DNA from: an uncultured Bacillota bacterium
GTDB lineage: Bacteria > Bacillota > Clostridia > Christensenellales > QAND01
DNA length: 16,775 bases
Assembly: GCA_905208455.1 (NCBI GenBank)
Contig: CAJLPK010000031.1
Span: forward strand, 1 to 16,775
Direction of reading: 5' to 3'
Positions 1-6,947 of this stretch are shown here, in pieces; positions within the stretch are counted from its first letter, which is position 1, and each line of letters begins with the position of its first letter. Both the position numbers and the translations under genes were made by a program. Under the pieces are notes generated by a model that saw only the letters and a program-made list of their open reading frames with translations, was not told where the DNA came from and did not search any database.

Positions 1-722
1 AGATGGAGCTAGAATTTTTCTGTATGCCCGGCGAGGATTTGGAATGGTTCTCCTATTGGAAAGAGTATTGTACCAATTTCCTTTATTCCATTGGCCTGAA
101 AAAGGAAAGCATTTCTTTGCGCGATCACGATAAAGCTGAGTTATCCCATTACAGCAATGCTACAACAGATATTGAATTTCGCTATCCGTTTGGCGTCAAA
201 GAGCTTTGGGGGATTGCAGACCGCACAGACTTTGACCTGAAGGCTCATGCAAAGGAATCCGGAGAAGCCCTGGAATACATGGATCCTACTACCGGGAAGA
301 AGGTGGTTCCTTACTGTATTGAGCCCAGCGTAGGGGTGGATCGCTTGACGCTCGCCCTCTTATGTGATGCGTATGATGAGGAAGCATTAGAAGGCGGCGA
401 TACCCGTGTGGTCTTGCGGTTCCATCCTGTGATCGCACCAGTCAAAGCTGCTATTCTGCCTTTGCAAAAAAAACTGGCGCCCGCAGCAGAGGCCCTGTAT
501 GCTAAGCTGTCTGCTCACTACAATGTTGAGTATGATTTATCCGGCAGCATCGGAAAACGGTACCGCAGGCAGGATGAAATCGGTACGCCATACTGTATTA
601 CTGTGGACTTTGATACGCTGGAAGATGGTACTGTTACCGTTCGTGACCGCGATACCATGGAACAGATCCGCATCCATCAGGATGAGTTGCCGGCTTTCCT
701 GGCAAACAAGCTTGAGTTTTGA
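1..722 (+). CDS. glyS: Glycyl-tRNA synthetase, dimeric class II type (5' end outside window)
   Basis: This enzyme charges tRNA-Gly with glycine in the cytoplasm. The frame is open at the left edge, and the first Met visible (base 3) is an internal Met in the family's conserved MELEFF stretch, so the gene is 5'-truncated by the window, not by mutation. About 240 C-terminal residues are present. They show the end of the class II catalytic core, with PGEDLEWF, the glycine-pocket region around ELWGIADRTDFDL, and class II motif 3 as GVDRLTLALLCDAY (about residues 112-125). An anticodon-binding domain follows, starting near RFHPVIAPVKAAILPL and ending near the C-terminus. This is the alpha2 type found in many Bacillota, not the alpha2beta2 GlyQ/GlyS type. 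The stop is followed within 20 bases by the next gene, suggesting one transcript. Confidence 0.95.
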   Translation, partial: MELEFFCMPGEDLEWFSYWKEYCTNFLYSIGLKKESISLRDHDKAELSHYSNATTDIEFRYPFGVKELWGIADRTDFDLKAHAKESGEALEYMDPTTGKKVVPYCIEPSVGVDRLTLALLCDAYDEEALEGGDTRVVLRFHPVIAPVKAAILPLQKKLAPAAEALYAKLSAHYNVEYDLSGSIGKRYRRQDEIGTPYCITVDFDTLEDGTVTVRDRDTMEQIRIHQDELPAFLANKLEF

Positions 723-739
723 TTGAAGGAGGAAGCGAA

Positions 740-1099
740 TTGCAAGGAAACGAACTTGGTATCGGCTTTATCGTCATCACTGTCATGTATCTTATCTACG
801 GGGTTTTTAGCCTTTGGTATGCATATTATATTGGCGTAAAAAAGGTATTCCTAATGCTGGGAGAAATGACGCCTGAGCTGGATGCCCGTATCAAGAATAG
901 AAGTAAATTCGCCAAAGAGTTTGCCTGGCCCTATTTGGTTACAGGGATTTGTTCATTGGCTTTATGCGTAGCAGCATTGGTTACCTACGACATTTTATAT
1001 TTAATCATCGGCGTATGCGTCACCATTGTGTTAGCATTGTATTCTGCCCACTGTATCCGCAAAATGAATGAAAAAATCAGGCGTGGCGTATATAGATAA
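740..1099 (+). CDS. Small membrane protein, function unknown, with TTG start
   Basis: I do not recognise a named family. The 119-residue product has one hydrophobic span near the N-terminus (about residues 5-30) and two closely spaced spans in the second half (about 65-110). A charged, probably cytoplasmic segment (MLGEMTPELDARIKNRSK) lies between them, and the tail is basic. The TTG at 740 is chosen over the TTG at 719 because AAGGAGG at 726-732 sits 7 bases upstream of it; the 719 codon overlaps the glyS stop and has no ribosome site. The gene lies 17 bases after glyS and is closed by a strong hairpin terminator, so it is probably the last gene of the glyS transcript. Function cannot be inferred from this position. 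Confidence 0.75.
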   Translation: MQGNELGIGFIVITVMYLIYGVFSLWYAYYIGVKKVFLMLGEMTPELDARIKNRSKFAKEFAWPYLVTGICSLALCVAALVTYDILYLIIGVCVTIVLALYSAHCIRKMNEKIRRGVYR

Positions 1100-1114
1100 T
1101 ATTTCTATAAATCA

Positions 1115-1151
1115 GGAAGCCGGGGCTCATCACGAGTCCCGGCTTCCTTTT
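1115..1151 (+). terminator. Rho-independent terminator after glyS and its downstream gene
   Basis: A 14-bp stem (1115-1128 with 1134-1147, one G-T pair) closes a 5-base loop and is followed by TTTTATT. It sits 15 bases after the stop of the small membrane gene and directly before the convergent hflX stop. The opposite strand has only a weak T-rich run, so it works mainly for + strand transcription. Confidence 0.9.
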
Positions 1152-2889
1152 ATTGCAGCTGCTTTATCATTTGGGAATACTTCGCTTTGGGCAGTTTGCA
1201 TACTATTTCCGTACCTTCCTGCAAATATGTCTCATTCAGGATCGTTCCGCAGGCACGTATCTGAGCAGCTAAATCGCCCCTATGATAAGGGATCAAAAGA
1301 CTCCCCTGCCACCATGATTCTGAAAGCCGATCCTGAATACAAGCAAATAAAGGTTCCAGGCCCTGGCCATTCTTTGCACTGATGGCTACCGCGCCCTTTG
1401 GGGCCTCAAAGCCGGCTATATCCGCCTTATTGTATACAACAATGCGTGGAATGGTATGGGCGTTCAGTTGGTGCAGCACCTCATCCACCACTTCCATCTG
1501 CCGCTCTTTCTCCCGATGAGAAGCATCCACCACATGCAAAAGCAGATCTGCATGCACCGCTTCCTCTAAGGTAGAGCGGAATGCGTCTACCAGCTCATGC
1601 GGCAGCTTTTGTACAAATCCAACTGTATCGGTCAAAAGCACCTCCTGCCCATTCAGGTCTGCTCTGCGCGTCAGCGGGTCCAGCGTAGCAAACAGCTTAT
1701 TTTCCGCCAATGCATCTGCGCCTGAAAGCGTATTGAGAAGCGTGCTTTTCCCTGCATTGGTATATCCTACCAATGCAATGGTTGGGATCCCTCCGGTTAT
1801 GCGTTTGCTCCGCTGCACCTGCCGATGCTGGGCCAAAAGCCTCAGCTCTTCCTTTAGCTCAAAGATGCGCCTGCGGATACGGCGCTTATCCGTTTCCAGC
1901 TTTGCTTCACCGCCGCCCATACGCGTGCCTCTTCCGCCGCCCTGCCGGCTAAGCGCTTGGCCTTGCCCTGTGAGCCTTGGCAGCTCATACTGCAGCCGGG
2001 CCAGTTCTACTTGAAGCTTTCCTTCCCTGCTTTTGGCACGCATAGAAAATATCTCCAAAATCAAGGCCGTGCGATCCAATATCATGCTTCCCGTCTCATT
2101 TTCAAGGTTCCGAATCTGCAAAGGAGACAGTTCCTCATCAAAAATAAAAATCTCTGCCCCTTTCTCCCCTTTTAACGATACCAATTCAGCTACCTTGCCG
2201 CGTCCTACATAGGTGGCGTTGTCAGGATGTGCCTTATTTTGTATTTCCCTTCCTATTACCTGATACCCGGCTGTCCTTGCCAGCTCAGCCAGCTCTTCCA
2301 TACCGTCTTCGGCCATACCGACTAAAACGGCCTTCGGCGGGCCCTGGTCCGGCGCATAGGCTTCAAACCTCCCTACCGACTTATCTGCCTGCAAAATCTC
2401 CTCCATCCAGCGTGCTTGCGCCATTGCCTTAGGAGGGATAGGGCCTATCATCCGCACAGGCGGTTTTTGTCCTGTTAAAAAAGCAGTAAATACATCGTAA
2501 GGCTTTCCATCCTTGACCCCAACTGCGGCCATGCTATCTAGCCTAAGCTGCTGCAGCGTATTCAGATCTATTTCCGACAGCAAGCCAGAGGCGCTGGGAT
2601 GCGTATGCACACAACGGATACCGCAAAGTCTAGTCATGCTGCGCATCGTGCGCAGCTCTGGAATCTCTGCCCTATTGTAATGCCCGATGGATACATCCCT
2701 TACCGTGCCATCACGCGCAATCAAAACAGAAATCTCTCGGTTTGTCTTTTCTGTCAACTGTGCCATGGCGTCCAGCAGCGCAAAAGATGCAAATTCGCTT
2801 CTATCCATTGTATAACTGTAAAGCATTTCAATTTGAGAAATCATAGCTTTATTCAAACCTACTATGTTTCCATGAATTATTTTTTGCAT
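1150..2889 (-). CDS. hflX: GTPase HflX with an N-terminal JAMM-like (RadC/MPN-type) extension
   Basis: HflX is a TRAFAC-class GTPase that binds 50S subunits and splits stalled or hibernating 70S ribosomes. The product is 579 residues, well above the roughly 420-430 usual for HflX. Residues ~185-365 are the HflX N-domain and helical linker, including the Gly-rich segment SRQGGGRGTRMGGGE (314-328). The G domain follows: P-loop GYTNAGKS (375-382), DTVG (421-424), NKAD (487-490) and SAK (504-506). Residues ~1-150 are extra. They contain H95-T-H97-P followed by S105 and D108, the HxH-x7-S-x2-D signature of JAMM metalloproteases, with E52 43 residues before H95 as a candidate catalytic Glu. Start: ATG with AAGGAG about 9 bases upstream. 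The GTPase call is firm; the nature of the extension is inference from motif spacing. No clear promoter of its own is seen, and a hairpin terminator lies just upstream. Confidence 0.93.
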   Translation of the reverse strand: MQKIIHGNIVGLNKAMISQIEMLYSYTMDRSEFASFALLDAMAQLTEKTNREISVLIARDGTVRDVSIGHYNRAEIPELRTMRSMTRLCGIRCVHTHPSASGLLSEIDLNTLQQLRLDSMAAVGVKDGKPYDVFTAFLTGQKPPVRMIGPIPPKAMAQARWMEEILQADKSVGRFEAYAPDQGPPKAVLVGMAEDGMEELAELARTAGYQVIGREIQNKAHPDNATYVGRGKVAELVSLKGEKGAEIFIFDEELSPLQIRNLENETGSMILDRTALILEIFSMRAKSREGKLQVELARLQYELPRLTGQGQALSRQGGGRGTRMGGGEAKLETDKRRIRRRIFELKEELRLLAQHRQVQRSKRITGGIPTIALVGYTNAGKSTLLNTLSGADALAENKLFATLDPLTRRADLNGQEVLLTDTVGFVQKLPHELVDAFRSTLEEAVHADLLLHVVDASHREKERQMEVVDEVLHQLNAHTIPRIVVYNKADIAGFEAPKGAVAISAKNGQGLEPLFACIQDRLSESWWQGSLLIPYHRGDLAAQIRACGTILNETYLQEGTEIVCKLPKAKYSQMIKQLQ

Positions 2890-2913
2890 AAGAATTCTCC
2901 TTTTCTTTTCAAC

Positions 2914-2943
2914 AAAAAAACCCCTTTAACATAAAGGGGTTTT
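2914..2943 (-). terminator. Terminator between the Thr/Pro-rich membrane gene and hflX
   Basis: A 12-bp stem, AAAACCCCTTTA (2917-2928) paired with 2932-2943, closes a 3-base loop. On the minus strand it is followed by seven T. It ends the small gene at 2955 and lies 25 bases before the hflX start, so hflX needs read-through or a promoter I could not find. The stem also leaves TTTT on the + strand and may be weakly bidirectional. Confidence 0.8.
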
Positions 2944-2954
2944 CAGACTATCCA

Positions 2955-3200
2955 TCATTGGCCATTGATGACCGTGCCCGTTCCTGGCGTGCTCGTCGGA
3001 GACTCAGTTGTTGTTCCCCCGGCCGTCGGCGTAGGTGTCACGGCAGGCGCCGGCGCCAACGTAGGTACTGGCAATGGCGTCTGCGACGGCTCCGCTGACT
3101 TATTGGAATCCCCCAAAATGGACTGATATAAAAAGTAAGCACAAACCAAAATCGCGATGACTAAAATAACCCCTATCGCTATTTTCAAACCTTTGCGCAT
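2955..3200 (-). CDS. Short single-pass membrane protein with Thr/Pro-rich tail
   Basis: No family recognised. From the ATG at 3198-3200 the product is 81 residues: a short basic head (MRKGLK), one hydrophobic span of about 20 residues (IAIGVILVIAILVCAYFLY), then an outside tail made almost wholly of Pro, Thr, Ser, Gly and Ala (TPTPTAGG, ESPTSTPG). This looks like a membrane-anchored, disordered extracytoplasmic stalk. An in-frame GTG at 3207-3209 lies only 3 bases after the AAAGGA site, whereas the ATG lies 12 bases after it, so the start is uncertain by three codons. The gene has its own good sigma-A-like promoter and its own terminator, so it is probably a monocistronic, real gene despite its size. 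It resembles in composition the lipoprotein encoded just upstream. Confidence 0.7.
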   Translation of the reverse strand: MRKGLKIAIGVILVIAILVCAYFLYQSILGDSNKSAEPSQTPLPVPTLAPAPAVTPTPTAGGTTTESPTSTPGTGTVINGQ

Positions 3201-3258
3201 ATCAATCACATTTCCTTTCTTTCACAGACAAACTCTGCCAAATTTACACATCTTTGAT

Positions 3259-3287
3259 AGTATACCGTATAATATATAAATTTTCAA
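3259..3287 (-). promoter_or_regulatory. Sigma-A-type promoter for the Thr/Pro-rich membrane gene
   Basis: Read on the minus strand: TTGAAA (3287-3282), a 17-base AT-rich spacer, and TATACT (3264-3259). The start codon is about 50-60 bases downstream. It lies just after the terminator of the upstream lipoprotein gene, giving a clean transcription unit boundary. Confidence 0.75.
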
Positions 3288-3299
3288 ACATTTCTCCAA

Positions 3300-3327
3300 A
3301 AGAAAAAGGCGTTTTTTTACGCCTTTT
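3300..3327 (-). terminator. Terminator of the small lipoprotein gene
   Basis: A 9-bp stem, AAAAGGCGT (3304-3312) with 3319-3327, has a 6-base loop and is followed on the minus strand by a T-rich run (TTTTTCTTTT when stem bases are included). The stem overlaps the stop codon of the lipoprotein gene (3326-3328). Confidence 0.8.
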
Positions 3328-3544
3328 ACGGTTGGTTGGTGGTAGTCGTCCCGTCCGGGGCTGTTGCTTGCGGCTGCTGAGGGGACAGTGTTGTTTGGTT
3401 TTGCCCTCCTGTGGGTTCTACTGCGGGCGCTGTTGCGCTTGTCTGCGGCGCAGACTCCATGGGGCTTTGTTCTACTGTACCGCAAGCAGATATCGATACC
3501 AGCATGGCCATGCTTGCCAAAAAAGCCAAAGCTTTACGTTTCAT
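3326..3544 (-). CDS. Small Thr/Pro/Gln-rich lipoprotein
   Basis: The 72-residue product begins with a classic lipoprotein signal: MKRK, a hydrophobic core, then lipobox I-S-A-C with Cys21 as the lipidated residue. The mature part (about 50 residues) is low-complexity, rich in Pro, Thr, Gln, Ser and Ala, with no folded domain visible. It should be diacylglyceryl-anchored on the outer face of the membrane. The ATG at 3542-3544 is chosen over the TTG at 3598 because it gives a short basic n-region directly before the hydrophobic core and has AGGA a few bases upstream. It lies between two terminators and so is probably transcribed alone, but I found no convincing promoter. Function unknown; its composition parallels the membrane gene at 2955-3200. 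Confidence 0.72.
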   Translation of the reverse strand: MKRKALAFLASMAMLVSISACGTVEQSPMESAPQTSATAPAVEPTGGQNQTTLSPQQPQATAPDGTTTTNQP

Positions 3545-3609
3545 TTTTCCTATTTTCCCTCTTTTCCTAGGTTTTGTTTCTAGCTTGGCCCGAAGCAAAA
3601 GAATTTATA

Positions 3610-3640
3610 CAAAAAAGCAAGGCAAATTTTGCCTTGCTTT
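3610..3640 (-). terminator. Terminator after the SEC-C protein gene
   Basis: A stem of at least 12 bp, AAAGCAAGGCAA (3614-3625) with 3629-3640, is followed on the minus strand by six T in TTTTTTGTATAAATT, of which three belong to the stem. It begins 4 bases after the stop of the SEC-C gene and ends the icd/SEC-C transcript. Confidence 0.85.
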
Positions 3641-3643
3641 CCA

Positions 3644-4141
3644 TCATACATTTTTGCCGCAGCATTTTTTATACTTCTTCCCGCTGCCGCAGGGACATGG
3701 CGCGTTCCTGTCAATTTTATGGCTGACAGCCTGCTTGCTCAAATGAAACTTCTTTGTAATTTCCTGGCGCTTTTCCGCAGGAAACACATGATCCCATTCT
3801 TCCAAATTATACAGCCACGGCGCTTTGGCCTCCAGCATATTGGTATACAGCTTTTCAAAATCCACATCCAGGACAATCTTAGTCTCTTCCTTAAGATCCT
3901 CCAATTTGTAGGGAGTGTTGAGGCTGTCGTTGATGCCGTCCATGAACCCGGCGAAGATCATCGGCTTAAATTCATATTTCTCAGCCAGTTCCTGGAACGT
4001 CCCCTCTATCTTTTCGGGATACTGTGCCAGCAGTTTTTGATACAGCTTTTCTTCCTGCTCATAGTAATCACGCTGAAAGCCCTCTGCCTGGTCATCCGTT
4101 AAATTTTCCAAATAATTTCTCCAATCGCCATATAAAGACAT
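3644..4141 (-). CDS. SEC-C motif (zinc-binding) protein of unknown role
   Basis: The product is 165 residues. Its C-terminal 18 residues are a textbook SEC-C zinc motif, PCPCGSGKKYKKCC (148-161), the same Cys-rich tail that in SecA binds zinc, SecB and ribosomes. The first ~140 residues are charged, helical and match nothing I can name; they include an Asp/Glu-rich middle and an aromatic cluster (APWLYNLEEWDHVF). The start is the ATG at 4139-4141 with GAGGAGG just upstream; the frame opens further upstream only inside icd. It lies 13 bases after the icd stop and shares its terminator, so it is probably co-transcribed with icd. Stand-alone SEC-C proteins are common and mostly uncharacterised; a role in ribosome or protein-quality contact is only a family-level guess. 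Confidence 0.82.
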   Translation of the reverse strand: MSLYGDWRNYLENLTDDQAEGFQRDYYEQEEKLYQKLLAQYPEKIEGTFQELAEKYEFKPMIFAGFMDGINDSLNTPYKLEDLKEETKIVLDVDFEKLYTNMLEAKAPWLYNLEEWDHVFPAEKRQEITKKFHLSKQAVSHKIDRNAPCPCGSGKKYKKCCGKNV

Positions 4142-4154
4142 GGTTTTCCTCCTC

Positions 4155-5339
4155 TTACTGGGCATCAAAGACAGCCCGAATTGCTTTGATAAAGGACAGT
4201 GAATCCAGCGTCTGTGCATCTTTCAGCGATGTCATGGCCGCTAGGTCTCCTGTCATTTTGCCGCTTGCTATGGTATCCAGACAAGCCTTTTCCATCCGAT
4301 CTGCAAAAGCCGGCAATGCACTGATTCCGTCCAACTCTCCTCTGGTTCTTAGGGCGCCCGTCCATGCAAAAATCGTTGCCATCGGATTGGTGCTCGTCGT
4401 TTCTCCCTTTAAGTGCCTGTAATAATGCCTGGTTACAGTGCCATGCGCGGCTTCATATTCATACAAGCCGTCCGGAGAAACTAGCACGCTGGTCATCATC
4501 GCCAATGAGCCGAATGCGGTAGCAACCATATCGCTCATCACATCGCCGTCATAGTTTTTGCAGGCCCAGATGAAGCCGCCCTTGCTTCGCATTACCCGCG
4601 CCACAGCATCATCAATCAGCGTATACTCATAGGCAATGCCCGCCTGCTGGAATTTTTCCTTGTATTCGCTTTCAAAAATTTCTTGGAATATCTTCTTGAA
4701 TTGTCCGTCATATACCTTGGAAATAGTATCCTTCGTGCCAAACCAAAGATCCTGCTTGGTCTGCAGCGCATAATTAAAGCAAGCATGAGCAAACGACGCA
4801 ATGCTATGATCTGTATTATGCATACCCTGCACTACGCCCGGCCCCTCAAAGGTATGGAGCACAGTATGCCCGCCATCCTGCCCTTCATAGACCAGCTTTA
4901 CCGTGCCGGGATGATCAATGCGCATCTCTACTGCCTTGTAGACATCCCCGTAAGCATGCCGCGCCAGGGTGATAGGTTTTTCCCAGCATTTTACAATAGG
5001 CTCTATCCCCTCCACCACAATGGGCGCACGAAATACTGTGCCATCCAGCATAGCACGGATGGTAGCGTTAGGGCTTTTATACAGGCGCTTTAGATCGTAC
5101 TCCTCCTTCCGCTGTGCATTCGGAGTAATGGTAGCGCATTTTACCCCAACGCCGTACTTTTTGATAGCGTTCGCCGCGTCCACTGTTACCTGGTCATCTG
5201 TCTCATCTCGATTTGGCAACCCCAGGTCATACGCTTCGGTCTTTAGATCAATGTAAGGCAAAATCAGCTCATCCTTGATCATCTTCCAAAGGATGCGCGT
5301 CATTTCATCTCCATTCATCTCTACCAATGGGGTCTTCAT
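4155..5339 (-). CDS. icd: NADP-dependent isocitrate dehydrogenase, eukaryote-like homodimeric type
   Basis: The enzyme oxidatively decarboxylates isocitrate to 2-oxoglutarate, yielding NADPH, and feeds glutamate synthesis. The 394-residue product follows the human IDH1/IDH2 subfamily rather than the E. coli Icd subfamily: GDEMTRI (10-16), KSPNATIR (88-95), ARHAYGD (126-132, R127 matching IDH1 R132), DD at 243-244, and NYDGDVMSD (262-270), with D266 and D270 matching IDH1 D275 and D279. HGTVTRHY (299-306) carries the Arg-His pair that binds the NADP 2'-phosphate, so NADP use is expected. The ATG at 5337-5339 is chosen because GGAG lies 9 bases upstream; the in-frame GTG at 5361-5363 abuts its own AAGGAG with no spacing. 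The gene lies 44 bases after the small membrane gene, with no terminator seen between. Confidence 0.94.
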   Translation of the reverse strand: MKTPLVEMNGDEMTRILWKMIKDELILPYIDLKTEAYDLGLPNRDETDDQVTVDAANAIKKYGVGVKCATITPNAQRKEEYDLKRLYKSPNATIRAMLDGTVFRAPIVVEGIEPIVKCWEKPITLARHAYGDVYKAVEMRIDHPGTVKLVYEGQDGGHTVLHTFEGPGVVQGMHNTDHSIASFAHACFNYALQTKQDLWFGTKDTISKVYDGQFKKIFQEIFESEYKEKFQQAGIAYEYTLIDDAVARVMRSKGGFIWACKNYDGDVMSDMVATAFGSLAMMTSVLVSPDGLYEYEAAHGTVTRHYYRHLKGETTSTNPMATIFAWTGALRTRGELDGISALPAFADRMEKACLDTIASGKMTGDLAAMTSLKDAQTLDSLSFIKAIRAVFDAQ

Positions 5340-5383
5340 TTGGATTTTCTCCAACCGTCTCACTCCTTAGTGAACAAAGTTTA

Positions 5384-5752
5384 TCATTCGTCCTTATAGC
5401 GGCCTACAACATGGGGCGGTACTGTATAGTAATGGTGCCGCACCACCCTATGCTGGCGCTGCCGCGCCGCATGCATGCCATGCTGTCCTCTGCCATCCCG
5501 ATTGTTTTCCTTATGTTTGATCCGTTTGCGCTTGGGTTTTCTCTCTATTCCGCTTTCTTTTTCCTGCTCACGCTCAAGATACCATTTCCCTGCCATCAAT
5601 ATGCCGTAGGAAAAGTATCCATAATAGGCCAGCCACAGCAAAATGGTAACCACATACCCTAGCACGGATACCAACCCCGCATACGGCAGGAAAAAACTAC
5701 TCACAAAAGAAAGAAGGATCAACCCGATCAGCCAATAGCCTAAACGTCTCAT
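5384..5752 (-). CDS. Two-TM protein with a strongly basic, His-rich tail
   Basis: No family recognised. The 122-residue product has two hydrophobic spans (about residues 5-27 and 30-55) and then a hydrophilic tail of about 65 residues. The tail is dominated by Arg, Lys and His, with KPKRKRIKHK, then ARQRQHRVVRHHYY, ending GRYKDE. By the positive-inside rule the tail should be cytoplasmic. It starts 22 bases after the ddl stop, with a purine-rich site upstream (AAAGGCGGAG), and is probably co-transcribed with ddl and the MurF-like gene. The position suggests a link to envelope assembly, for instance contact with anionic lipids, but that is inference from context only. Confidence 0.72.
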   Translation of the reverse strand: MRRLGYWLIGLILLSFVSSFFLPYAGLVSVLGYVVTILLWLAYYGYFSYGILMAGKWYLEREQEKESGIERKPKRKRIKHKENNRDGRGQHGMHAARQRQHRVVRHHYYTVPPHVVGRYKDE

Positions 5753-5774
5753 AAGCTCCGCCTTTCCGCTTTAG

Positions 5775-6932
5775 TTATTTCGCACCCTTGCTTCCCTTTG
5801 TCCCCTTTGTACCGCCGCTTCTCACCTTTTGGAGAATGGAAGAATCGTATGCATAGCTGTTTTTCTTTTTTTCCTCCGCTGCGCTTTTCGCGATTTGTAC
5901 CAATTCATCGATCAATGCCCCGTAGGAAAGCCCGCATGGTTCCCAGAGATAAAATGCCATGGAGCCAGGGATGGTATTGATCTCATTCACATACAGTTCG
6001 CCTGTCTGATTATCCACCAAAAAGTCGATCCGTACAACCCCTTTACAGTCCATTTCAGTGAAAATCTGTTTGGCCAGGGTCTGGATCTTGTCTGTCATTT
6101 CCTCTCCAATGGGCGCCGGGATTTGGCGCGTCGCCGCATTTTTCCCTTTTCCGCCGCGAAGGTATTTATCCTCAAAGGTCAAAAAGTCCTTCCATCCCAA
6201 AGGCTTTTCACATAAACTGGCACGGCAGTCATCCGCGATCCCCAAAACCGAGCAGTTGATCTCCATAGCATCGGCAACGCCCTTTTCCACAACCACTTTT
6301 CTGTCATAGGCAAAGGCCAGTTGTATCGCCTCTTTGAGCGCCTCTCTATTTTCTACCCGGGAAATGCCAATGGAGGACCCAAGGTTTGCAGGCTTTACAT
6401 AGAGCGGGTATCCCAGGGATTCCATTTTTTCTACCCACTGTTCGGTATCCGCCTGGTAGGCATGGCGCGTTACATCCACATACGGCATCATGGGAAATCC
6501 ACAGCCCGCAAATACCTTTTTCATCAAGGCCTTATCCATACCGGCAGCCGAACTGCCCACCGAAGGGCTGGTATAAGGGATATCCGCCAATTCCAACAGT
6601 CCCTGCAGCGTTCCGTCTTCGCCATGCAGTCCGTGCATACACAACAACGCCGCATCCAGCGCCATAGCGCCCGTCTCCGTCAAAAGCCCTTCGCCAGGCA
6701 CAGTGGATAAGCGCACCTGCATGGCCTCCGGCTCGTGCTTTTCAAAGTCCTGATAGATGGACACATCCAGCAGCTTTTCCCCCGTGTACCAAGCCCCGCT
6801 GCGCGCCAAATATACGGGGATCACCTCGTATTTTTCCCGGTTTACATTCTCAATGGCCTGAAGGCCCGTTACGATGGATACATCATGCTCTACACTTCTG
6901 CCGCCAAAAAATACCGCTAGCTTTGTTTTCAT
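5775..6932 (-). CDS. ddl: D-alanine--D-alanine ligase
   Basis: This ATP-grasp enzyme joins two D-alanines to make the peptidoglycan terminal dipeptide. The 385-residue product has the N-terminal substrate Glu in FGGRSVEHDVS (E15), the HGLHGEDG loop (100-107), the ATP-binding YVKPANLGSSIG (178-189), RIDF (301-304) and NEINTIPG (316-323) for metal and phosphate binding. The omega-loop reads FEDKY, with Y257 at the position that is Tyr in D-Ala-D-Ala ligases and His in VanA/VanB-type D-Ala-D-Lac ligases, so normal D-Ala-D-Ala output is expected. Start: ATG with GAGGAGA 8 bases upstream. The C-terminal 12 residues are a low-complexity GTK/GTK/GSK/GAK run encoded by 9-base repeats. It lies 15 bases after the MurF-like gene. 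Confidence 0.95.
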   Translation of the reverse strand: MKTKLAVFFGGRSVEHDVSIVTGLQAIENVNREKYEVIPVYLARSGAWYTGEKLLDVSIYQDFEKHEPEAMQVRLSTVPGEGLLTETGAMALDAALLCMHGLHGEDGTLQGLLELADIPYTSPSVGSSAAGMDKALMKKVFAGCGFPMMPYVDVTRHAYQADTEQWVEKMESLGYPLYVKPANLGSSIGISRVENREALKEAIQLAFAYDRKVVVEKGVADAMEINCSVLGIADDCRASLCEKPLGWKDFLTFEDKYLRGGKGKNAATRQIPAPIGEEMTDKIQTLAKQIFTEMDCKGVVRIDFLVDNQTGELYVNEINTIPGSMAFYLWEPCGLSYGALIDELVQIAKSAAEEKKKNSYAYDSSILQKVRSGGTKGTKGSKGAK

Positions 6933-6947
6933 AATGCGTATCTCCTC

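Noticed and set aside
3254..3583. Open frame on the + strand across the lipoprotein gene and its promoter gap
   Set aside because: It runs through a terminator hairpin and a good minus-strand promoter, is Cys/Arg-rich with no start context, and opposes a clear lipoprotein.
5775..6932. Ddl as a vancomycin-resistance type D-Ala-D-Lac ligase
   Set aside because: The omega loop keeps the Tyr typical of D-Ala-D-Ala enzymes (FEDKY), and no vanH, vanX or vanR/S-like gene is nearby.
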